Of a stretch of 5,380 nucleotides of DNA, positions 1 to 5,380 are shown in pieces. The stretch lies in NCBI GenBank assembly GCA_017501865.1, contig JAFVWD010000292.1:1-5380 (forward strand). The letters run 5' to 3'. The translations under genes and the position numbers were made by a program. The notes under the pieces were generated by a model, which saw only the letters and a list, made by a program, of their open reading frames with translations, was not told the origin of the DNA and made no database searches. The DNA is from Clostridia bacterium. Lineage in GTDB: Bacteria > Bacillota > Clostridia > Oscillospirales > Acutalibacteraceae. Position 1 is the stretch's first letter, and each line of letters begins with the position of its first letter.

Positions 1-257
1 CATATGTAGACAAAACGGTAAAGCAAGGTGTAACCTATAAATATACGGTTAGAGCAATAAATGGAAACAACGCTAGTTCATATACATCGAGTAGCAGTGT
101 GATTTTTAAGAATACTGTTGAGCAGACCGTTTATCGAACACCAACAGGAAAAAGATATCATTTAGATGCGGAATGTGGTGGAAAAAATAGTTATGCTGTG
201 TCACTTAAAACGGCAAAGAATGCAGGGTTAACCCCCTGTCAAAAATGTGCTAAGTAA
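1..257 (+). CDS. C-terminal end of a probable surface or secreted protein: FN3-like end plus small His/Cys domain (partial)
   Basis: This is the tail of a gene that begins outside the window. The open frame has full codons from position 3 and stops at TAA 255-257, giving 84 visible residues. Residues 1-35 (for example YKYTVRAINGNNASSYTS) resemble the last beta strands of a fibronectin type III-like repeat. A short linker follows, then residues 43-84 form a compact module: Y52-H53, C58, an LKTAKNAG stretch, and a terminal P78-C79-x-x-C82. This YH...C...AK..G..PC..C pattern is familiar as a small C-terminal domain on many secreted or wall-associated Firmicute proteins. H53, C58, C79 and C82 could bind a metal such as zinc, but that is inferred from residue spacing only. 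The protein's main function lies upstream and cannot be judged. The gene converges on the CNNM gene and ends about 58 bases before a shared hairpin terminator. Confidence 0.85.
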   Translation, partial: YVDKTVKQGVTYKYTVRAINGNNASSYTSSSSVIFKNTVEQTVYRTPTGKRYHLDAECGGKNSYAVSLKTAKNAGLTPCQKCAK

Positions 258-314
258 GAAAAAATAATTGCGAAATCTGCGGTCGGCAATTTATAATTGA
301 ATAATAACATAAAA

Positions 315-346
315 AACAACCTGTCATTTTTAAATGACAGGTTGTT
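315..346. terminator. Bidirectional intrinsic terminator between convergent genes
   Basis: A perfect 15-bp inverted repeat has arms AACAACCTGTCATTT (315-329) and AAATGACAGGTTGTT (332-346), separated by only two T residues. In the folded RNA the innermost A-U pairs would open to make the loop. On the minus strand the hairpin is followed by a run of six T residues (complement of 311-316), as expected for termination of the CNNM gene, which stops at 384. On the plus strand the following sequence is T-rich but interrupted (TTAAATTTGTTAT), so termination of the left-hand gene (stop at 257) may be weaker. The position between two converging stop codons supports a dual role. Confidence 0.9.
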
Positions 347-383
347 AAATTTGTTATAAAAGTTAGACTTTTAAGCAGTCAGA

Positions 384-1805
384 TTAAAATTCATCATCGT
401 CTTCATCTTCTTCCTCAGGTGGGAGAGGTGTGATTTCAACTTTGATTTTCTCAATTCTGCGTTCCTCTACCTTGAGAACTGTGAATTTGACATTTTCAAA
501 TTCAACCTCATTCATTTCGCCGTCCTTTGGTAAGAACTGAAGCTGATCTATAATGAAGCCTGCAAGGGTTTCATAGTCTCCCTCAGGGAGCTCTTTGCCT
601 ATAAGCTCTTCAATTTCTTCTATATCAATGGTGCCGTCAACAGTGAAGGTATTATCATCAATTTTTGAGATTTCTTCGTCCTCCTGGTCGTATTCATCCT
701 GAATATTACCCATAATGGCTTCTACTAAATCTTCAAGTGTAAGAATTCCGGCAGTTCCGCCATATTCGTCAACGACAATTGCCATCTGAATTTTCTTTGC
801 GCTCATTTCGGTGAATAACTCACCGCATGATTTGGTTTCGGGAATAAAATATGCTTCTCGCGCCAATTTCTTTAAATTTGATTTCGACGGTAAAGATTTT
901 CCGACATATTTAAGTAAATCCTTTACATAAATAATGCCTATTACGTTGTCAATTTCACCCTCATAAACAGGGATTCTTGAGTAACCGTTTTCAATTGCGA
1001 GAGAAACGAAATCTTCTATGTTAGTGTCTTCAACATCAACTGCTGTAACATCGGTGCGGTGAGTCATAATATCACCTGCGTTAAGGTCGTCAAATTCAAA
1101 GATGTTATTAATCATTTCCTTCTGAACATCTTCAATAACGCCCTTTTCCTGGCCAACATCAACCATCATTCTTATTTCTTCTTCTGTAACAACCTCTTCA
1201 GAAGCATTCGGGTCGAAGCCTAAAAGCTTTACAATTCCGTTTGTTGAAAGTGAAAGAACCTTAACAAACGGTGATGTTATTTTCGAAATGGTTCTTAAAA
1301 TACCCACAACCTTAAAGGATACCTTTTCGGGAATCTGCATACCGATTCTTTTTGGTGCCAGCTCACCAAAAACAAGTGTGAAGTAAGATATCATAATAGT
1401 AATAAGTACAACGGCAATAGGTGAAACAATTGCCTCGCTTATGTTTGTTGAGTTTGTTATTACTGTTGTAAGCATTTCTGCAAGTGTTGTAGCTGCAGAA
1501 GCAGATGCAAGAAAGCCTGCGAGTGTTACACCAATTTGTATTGTTGAGAGAAATTTACTCGGGTTTTTTGTAAGCTTTAAAACTTGCTTTGCTTTTTTGT
1601 TGCCTTCTTCGGCTTGCTTTTCTAACTTTGCATCGTTAAGTGAAATAACTGCAATTTCGCTCATTGCAAAAAAGGCGTTTACCAAAATAAGAACAATTAA
1701 AAGAGGTATTTGCCATGCGAGAGATTTTACATTTGGGCTTATTGCGAGTGTGTTGAGAACAGGCTCAACTGAAAGTGAAAAAATACAAGGTCCGGCGTCA
1801 TCCAT
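384..1805 (-). CDS. CNNM/CorC-family membrane protein (DUF21, CBS pair, CorC/HlyC domain)
   Basis: Encodes 473 residues, a usual length for the bacterial CNNM/CorC ('hemolysin-like', TlyC-type) family. Members sit in the cytoplasmic membrane and are linked to Mg2+ or other divalent-cation efflux, probably Na+-driven; the substrate here is inferred. Domains in order: a short N-terminus; a DUF21 membrane domain at about 33-180, with hydrophobic segments near 33-55, 89-115 and 126-147, an early FFAMSE (45-50), and the family-typical FGELAPKR (146-153, P151); an acidic linker helix with TEEEIRMMV (207-215); CBS1 at about 245-301 with GYSRIPVY (274-281); CBS2 at about 313-372 with VVDEYGGTAGILTLEDL (D346, G349-G350); and a CorC/HlyC C-terminal domain at about 382-460 with DYETLAGF (410-417). 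It ends in a very acidic tail (EEEDEDDDEF). The start at 1805 is preceded by AAAGGAG; an in-frame ATG at 1847 would add 14 residues but has no ribosome binding site. The gene stands alone with its own promoter and terminator. The family is certain, the ion less so. Confidence 0.95.
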   Translation of the reverse strand: MDDAGPCIFSLSVEPVLNTLAISPNVKSLAWQIPLLIVLILVNAFFAMSEIAVISLNDAKLEKQAEEGNKKAKQVLKLTKNPSKFLSTIQIGVTLAGFLASASAATTLAEMLTTVITNSTNISEAIVSPIAVVLITIMISYFTLVFGELAPKRIGMQIPEKVSFKVVGILRTISKITSPFVKVLSLSTNGIVKLLGFDPNASEEVVTEEEIRMMVDVGQEKGVIEDVQKEMINNIFEFDDLNAGDIMTHRTDVTAVDVEDTNIEDFVSLAIENGYSRIPVYEGEIDNVIGIIYVKDLLKYVGKSLPSKSNLKKLAREAYFIPETKSCGELFTEMSAKKIQMAIVVDEYGGTAGILTLEDLVEAIMGNIQDEYDQEDEEISKIDDNTFTVDGTIDIEEIEELIGKELPEGDYETLAGFIIDQLQFLPKDGEMNEVEFENVKFTVLKVEERRIEKIKVEITPLPPEEEDEDDDEF

Positions 1806-1816
1806 TATTGGATTTG

Positions 1817-1823
1817 CTCCTTT
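1817..1823 (-). promoter_or_regulatory. Ribosome binding site that decides the CNNM gene start
   Basis: Read on the minus strand this is AAAGGAG, ending 11 bases before the ATG at 1805-1803. The spacing is slightly long but workable. The upstream in-frame ATG (1847-1845) is preceded by AAATCATATTTTTTAAT, which has no purine-rich Shine-Dalgarno sequence and lies only about 15 bases from the predicted transcription start. The shorter reading is therefore preferred. Confidence 0.8.
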
Positions 1824-1844
1824 CAAAAATAAAATATAATACAC

Positions 1845-1860
1845 CATATTAAAAAATATG
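1845..1860. repeat. Small perfect dyad at the CNNM transcription start
   Basis: CATATT-AAAA-AATATG is a perfect 6-bp inverted repeat with a 4-base centre. It lies at about +3 to +18 of the transcript predicted from the promoter at 1869-1897, and covers the alternative upstream ATG (1845-1847). It could be an operator or a weak 5' hairpin. It is entirely AT except for the outer C/G pair, and in AT-rich DNA such a dyad can arise by chance, so no function is assigned. Confidence 0.35.
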
Positions 1861-1868
1861 ATTTTAAC

Positions 1869-1897
1869 ATTATATATAATAATACAGTATTTGTCAA
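1869..1897 (-). promoter_or_regulatory. Consensus sigma-A promoter of the CNNM gene
   Basis: On the minus strand the -35 box is TTGACA (1892-1897) and the -10 box is TATAAT (1869-1874). Both match the consensus at every position and the spacer is exactly 17 bases (1875-1891), itself AT-rich. The predicted transcription start is near 1862, giving a leader of roughly 57 bases before the ATG at 1805. That leader is too short for a large Mg2+ riboswitch such as the M-box. Confidence 0.88.
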
Positions 1898-1999
1898 TAA
1901 GAATTCGCCTTCAGGAGTTATTTATGACATAATGAATATATATTTTTCTTGTTTCGGTAAATTTTCCACTTTTTTTGTAGATTTTTTAACGATTTGATG

Positions 2000-2028
2000 T
2001 TTACAATTTTACTTTTTAGTGTTAAAAT
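2000..2028 (+). promoter_or_regulatory. Extended -10 promoter of the pyruvate:ferredoxin oxidoreductase gene
   Basis: The -35 box is TTTACA (2000-2005), one mismatch from TTGACA. The spacer is 17 bases (2006-2022) and the -10 box is TAAAAT (2023-2028), preceded by TGT, which gives an extended -10 (TGnTAAAAT). Upstream of the -35, runs of T at about 1970-1988 resemble an A/T-rich UP element and would favour high expression. The predicted start is near 2035, leaving a leader of about 37 bases. The rest of the divergent interval, about 1898-1970, shows no recognisable site. Confidence 0.78.
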
Positions 2029-2056
2029 ATTTCTTGTGTTTAAATAATTATTTCAC

Positions 2057-2062
2057 AGGAGG
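2057..2062 (+). promoter_or_regulatory. Strong ribosome binding site of the oxidoreductase gene
   Basis: AGGAGG matches the core anti-Shine-Dalgarno complement fully and ends 9 bases before the ATG at 2072. This fixes the start and fits a highly translated enzyme. Confidence 0.92.
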
Positions 2063-2071
2063 AAAAATCCA

Positions 2072-5000
2072 ATGGCACGTAAAATGAAAACCATGGACGG
2101 TAACAATGCGGCTGCATACGTTTCTTATGCATTCACAGAAGTTGCCGGCATCTACCCAATTACCCCTTCAAGCCCAATGGCTGACTATGTTGACCAGTGG
2201 TCTGCACAGGGACAGAAAAATATTTTCGGAACAACTGTAAAAGTTGCTGAAATGCAGTCCGAAGCAGGTGCTGCAGGTACAGTTCACGGCTCTTTAGCAG
2301 CAGGTGCACTCACAACTACCTACACAGCTTCTCAGGGACTTCTTCTTATGATTCCTAACATGTACAAAATTGCAGGTGAACTTCTTCCTTCAGTTTTCCA
2401 TGTTTCAGCTCGTTGTGTTGCTTCACACGCACTTAATATTTTCGGCGATCACTCAGACGTTTATGCTTGTCGTCAGACAGGTTTCGCTATGCTCGCAGAA
2501 ACAAATACACAAGAAGTTATGGACCTCGGTGCTGTTGCTCACCTTGCAACAATCAAGAGCAGAGTTCCTTTCATTAACTTCTTTGACGGTTTCCGTACTT
2601 CTCACGAAATTCAGAAAATTGAAATCTGGGACTATGAAGACCTTAAAGAAATGTGCGATATGGATGCTGTTGATGCATTCCGTCAAAGAGCACTTAACCC
2701 TGAACACCCTGTAATGCGCGGCTCTCACGAAAACGGCGACATCTTCTTCCAACACAGAGAAGCATGTAATAAATATTACGATGAGGTTCCTGCTATTGTT
2801 GAAGAATATATGGGCAAGGTTAACGCAAAGCTCGGCACAAATTACCAGCTCTTCAACTACTACGGTGCTGAAGATGCTGACAGAGTAATTGTTGCTATGG
2901 GTTCATTCTGCGACGTTGCTGAAGAAGTAATTGACTATCTTTTAGCAAAAGGCGAAAAGGTTGGTCTTCTTAAAGTAAGACTTTACAGACCTTTCGCAGC
3001 AGACAAATTCTGTGCAGCTCTTCCTGCAACAGTTAAGAAAATTGCTGTTCTTGACAGAACTAAAGAGCCGGGTTCTATTGGTGAACCACTTTACCTTGAT
3101 GTTGTTGCTGCTCTTGAAGCATGCGGCAAAACAGGCCTTACAGTAACAGGCGGTCGTTACGGTCTTGGTTCTAAAGACACACCACCTGCATCAGTATTTG
3201 CAGTTTATGATGAGCTTGCAAAGGCTGAACCAAAGAAACACTTTACACTTGGTATTAACGATGACGTTACTTACCTTTCACTTGAAGAAAAAGAAGCTCC
3301 TGCAACTGCAGCTGAAGGCACAATTGAATGTAAATTCTGGGGTCTCGGCGGTGACGGTACTGTTGGTGCTAACAAAGACTCAATTAAAATCATCGGTGAC
3401 CATACTGACAAATATGTACAAGCATATTTCCAATATGACTCAAAGAAAACAGGTGGCGTTACAATTTCTCACCTTCGTTTCGGCGACAAACCGATTAAGA
3501 GCCCTTACTATGTAAATAAAGCAGACTTTGTTGCTTGCCACACACCTGCTTACATTGAAAAAGGCTATAAAATTGTTAACGACGTTAAACCGGGCGGTGT
3601 ATTCCTTATTAACTGCCAATGGGATGACGCAGAGCTTGCAGAAAAACTCAATGCAGAAACAAAGCAATACATTGCAAAGAACAATGTTCAGCTTTACACA
3701 GTTAATGCTATTGACTTAGCTGCTGAAATCGGTCTTGGTAAGAGAACAAATACAATTCTTCAGGCTTCATTCTTCGCTCTTGCTAATGTTCTTCCTAAAG
3801 AAGATGCAATCGGCTATATGAAAAATGCTGCTATGAAGTTCCTCAAAAAGGGTCAGGATATTGTTGATATGAACCATAAGGCTATTGATGCAGGCTTTGG
3901 TGCATTCAAGAAGTACGATGTTCCTGCTGACTGGGCTAACGCAACTGATAATGTAGTTGCTGAAAAGGCAGAAGGTCCTGCAAAGCTTGTTAAGATGGTT
4001 GACAACATTATGAAACCTGTTGGTTCAATGAATGGTGACTCTCTTCCTGTTTCAGTATTTATGGACCATGCTGACGGTACTTTCGAACAGGGTGCTGCTG
4101 CTTATGAAAAACGCGGTGTTGCTGTTATGGTTCCTGAGTGGGATGCAACAACTTGTGCAAAATGTAACAAGTGCTCATTTGTATGTCCTCACGCAACAAT
4201 CCGTCCGTTCGCTCTTGATGCTGACGAAGTAGCTGCTGCTCCTGAGGTTCTTAAGAAATCTCCGAAACCGGTTGTTAAGACAGATTACACATACACACTT
4301 GCTATTTCTCCTATGGATTGTATGGGTTGCGGTGTTTGTGTTGGTGTTTGTCCTACAAACTCACTTAAAATGGTATCTCGTGAGAGCCAGGATGCTCAAC
4401 AAGCTGCATTTGATTACTGCGTAGCTAATGTTACAGAAAAAGAAGGTGTAGCATCTTCTGCTAACCTTATTTCAAGCCAGTACAAGAAGCCTCTTCTTGA
4501 GTTCTCAGGTTCTTGCGCAGGCTGTGCTGAAACATCTTATGCACGTCTTATAACTCAACTCTTCGGTGACAGAATGTATATTTCTAACGCAACAGGCTGT
4601 TCTTCAATCTGGGGTGGTCCTGCTGCAACATCACCATACACAGTAAATGCTAAGGGTCAGGGTCCTGCATGGGCTAACTCACTCTTTGAAGATAATGCTG
4701 AACACGGCTTCGGTATGTTCTTAGGACAAAATGCTATCCGTAACAGCCTTATTGCAAAGGTTGAAAACATTCTTACAGCTGAACAAGCTTCTGCTGACCT
4801 TAAAGCAAAAGCACAAGCTTACCTTGATACAGTTAACGACGGCGAAGCTAACGGCGCTGCTGCTGAAGCTTTGGTTGCTGCACTTGAAGGTATTGATTGT
4901 GAAAACTGTAAATCTATCGTTGCTAATAAAGAATATCTTGCTAAGAAATCAGTATGGATCTTCGGTGGTGACGGTTGGGCATACGACATCGGCTTCGGCG

Positions 5001-5380
5001 GTGTTGACCACGTTCTTGCTTCCGGTGAAGATGTAAACATCATGGTATTTGATACAGAGGTTTACTCAAACACAGGCGGTCAGGCATCAAAGGCTTCTAA
5101 CATCGGTCAGGTTGCACAGTTCGCTGCTGCAGGTAAATCTGTTGCTAAGAAGAGCCTTGCTGAAATCGCTATGAGCTACGGCTATGTTTACGTTGCTCAG
5201 ATTGCTATGGGTGCTGATCAGAATCAGACTCTTAAAGCAATTAAAGAAGCTGAAAGCTATAATGGTCCATCTCTTATTATTGCTTACGCTCCTTGCGAAA
5301 TGCACTCAATTAAGGGTGGTATGGTTAACTGCCAGGCTGAAATGAAGAAGGCTGTTGACTGCGGTTACTGGAATATGTTC
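2072..5380 (+). CDS. nifJ: Pyruvate:ferredoxin (flavodoxin) oxidoreductase, C-terminus outside the window
   Basis: The enzyme oxidises pyruvate with CoA to acetyl-CoA and CO2 and passes two electrons to ferredoxin or flavodoxin in the cytoplasm. The single-chain family is about 1170-1200 residues; 1103 are visible, so roughly the last 70-90 lie beyond the edge. Domain order is the classic fusion. Domain I holds YPITPSSPM (28-36), with T31, E64 and R114 at the same numbers as the active-site residues of the Desulfovibrio africanus enzyme. Domain II holds RLYRPF (303-308) and GGRYGLGSKD (from 360). The gamma-like domain holds GLGGDGTVGANK (424-435). The EKR motif is at 679-681. The 2x[4Fe-4S] ferredoxin domain has C695/C698/C701/C705 and C750/C753/C756/C760. 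The thiamine diphosphate domain has C815, C818, C843 and C1075 for the proximal cluster, and GGDGWAYDIG with D967, T995, V997 and N1000 for Mg-diphosphate. No frameshift is seen. Codon use is strongly biased (CTT, GCT, ACA, GGT), as in highly expressed genes. It has its own promoter, divergent from the CNNM gene. The fused order and pyruvate-type residues make a 2-oxoglutarate or indolepyruvate enzyme unlikely. Confidence 0.98.
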   Translation, partial: MARKMKTMDGNNAAAYVSYAFTEVAGIYPITPSSPMADYVDQWSAQGQKNIFGTTVKVAEMQSEAGAAGTVHGSLAAGALTTTYTASQGLLLMIPNMYKIAGELLPSVFHVSARCVASHALNIFGDHSDVYACRQTGFAMLAETNTQEVMDLGAVAHLATIKSRVPFINFFDGFRTSHEIQKIEIWDYEDLKEMCDMDAVDAFRQRALNPEHPVMRGSHENGDIFFQHREACNKYYDEVPAIVEEYMGKVNAKLGTNYQLFNYYGAEDADRVIVAMGSFCDVAEEVIDYLLAKGEKVGLLKVRLYRPFAADKFCAALPATVKKIAVLDRTKEPGSIGEPLYLDVVAALEACGKTGLTVTGGRYGLGSKDTPPASVFAVYDELAKAEPKKHFTLGINDDVTYLSLEEKEAPATAAEGTIECKFWGLGGDGTVGANKDSIKIIGDHTDKYVQAYFQYDSKKTGGVTISHLRFGDKPIKSPYYVNKADFVACHTPAYIEKGYKIVNDVKPGGVFLINCQWDDAELAEKLNAETKQYIAKNNVQLYTVNAIDLAAEIGLGKRTNTILQASFFALANVLPKEDAIGYMKNAAMKFLKKGQDIVDMNHKAIDAGFGAFKKYDVPADWANATDNVVAEKAEGPAKLVKMVDNIMKPVGSMNGDSLPVSVFMDHADGTFEQGAAAYEKRGVAVMVPEWDATTCAKCNKCSFVCPHATIRPFALDADEVAAAPEVLKKSPKPVVKTDYTYTLAISPMDCMGCGVCVGVCPTNSLKMVSRESQDAQQAAFDYCVANVTEKEGVASSANLISSQYKKPLLEFSGSCAGCAETSYARLITQLFGDRMYISNATGCSSIWGGPAATSPYTVNAKGQGPAWANSLFEDNAEHGFGMFLGQNAIRNSLIAKVENILTAEQASADLKAKAQAYLDTVNDGEANGAAAEALVAALEGIDCENCKSIVANKEYLAKKSVWIFGGDGWAYDIGFGGVDHVLASGEDVNIMVFDTEVYSNTGGQASKASNIGQVAQFAAAGKSVAKKSLAEIAMSYGYVYVAQIAMGADQNQTLKAIKEAESYNGPSLIIAYAPCEMHSIKGGMVNCQAEMKKAVDCGYWNMF

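Noticed and set aside
1441..1839. Plus-strand open frame of 132 codons opposite the CNNM gene.
   Set aside because: It lies antisense to the conserved DUF21 coding region, lacks a ribosome binding site and gives a low-complexity, Cys/Ser/Phe-rich product typical of a shadow frame.
1806..1862. Possible Mg2+-sensing riboswitch in the CNNM leader.
   Set aside because: The predicted leader is only about 57 bases, far shorter than an M-box, and shows no conserved core or expression-platform hairpin.
1932..1997. A 21-codon open frame beginning MNIYFSCFGKF in the divergent intergenic region, with CAGGAG about 14 bases upstream.
   Set aside because: The spacing to the ribosome binding-like sequence is too long, the codons simply reflect AT-rich DNA, the frame ends just before the oxidoreductase -35 box, and no upstream promoter is evident.
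2035..2057. TGTG...CACA dyad in the oxidoreductase leader, considered as a Rex (NADH-responsive repressor) operator.
   Set aside because: Only four bases per arm pair and the arms are too far apart. A Rex site is about 18 bp with TTGTGAAA/TTTCACAA or TTGTTAA/TTAACAA half-sites; only the right half (ATTTCACA) resembles one.
2370..5305. Several open frames of 63-116 codons on both strands within the oxidoreductase gene.
   Set aside because: All overlap a continuous, strongly conserved coding frame. Their products are Leu/Thr- or Ser/Cys-rich translations of the biased codons in the other frames.

Overview
The window looks like chromosomal DNA from a low-GC anaerobic Firmicute, most likely a clostridial or Oscillospiraceae-type gut bacterium. 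Three things suggest this: strong AGGAGG-type ribosome binding sites, AT-rich intergenic DNA with near-consensus sigma-A promoters, and a long single-chain pyruvate:ferredoxin oxidoreductase of the kind found in strict anaerobes. No species can be named from the sequence alone.

Layout from left to right: (1) positions 1-257 hold the last 84 codons of a plus-strand gene, encoding what looks like the end of a fibronectin type III-like repeat followed by a small C-terminal His/Cys domain. (2) A perfect 15-bp inverted repeat at 315-346 separates this gene from the convergent minus-strand gene and probably terminates transcription in both directions. (3) Positions 384-1805 (minus strand) encode a complete CNNM/CorC-family membrane protein (DUF21, a CBS pair, CorC/HlyC domain). 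Its start is best placed at 1805, not at the longer in-frame ATG at 1847. (4) The interval 1806-2071 is a divergent regulatory region. It holds a full-consensus TTGACA-17-TATAAT promoter for the CNNM gene, and a TTTACA-17-TAAAAT extended -10 promoter with an AGGAGG site for the plus-strand gene. (5) Positions 2072-5380 encode the first 1103 residues of pyruvate:ferredoxin (flavodoxin) oxidoreductase. The frame is open throughout and runs off the right edge, and the cofactor and cluster ligands that fall within the window are present.

The genes do not form an obvious shared pathway. The oxidoreductase is central fermentative metabolism (pyruvate to acetyl-CoA, CO2 and reduced ferredoxin), the CNNM protein is probably a divalent-cation or Mg2+ transporter or regulator, and the left-hand protein is probably secreted or surface-associated. 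I see no mobile element, CRISPR array, tRNA or rRNA gene, and no convincing new system. This is mostly an ordinary housekeeping region; the observations most worth a second look are the start-site correction, the dyad at the CNNM transcription start, and the small Cys/His tail domain of the left-hand gene.
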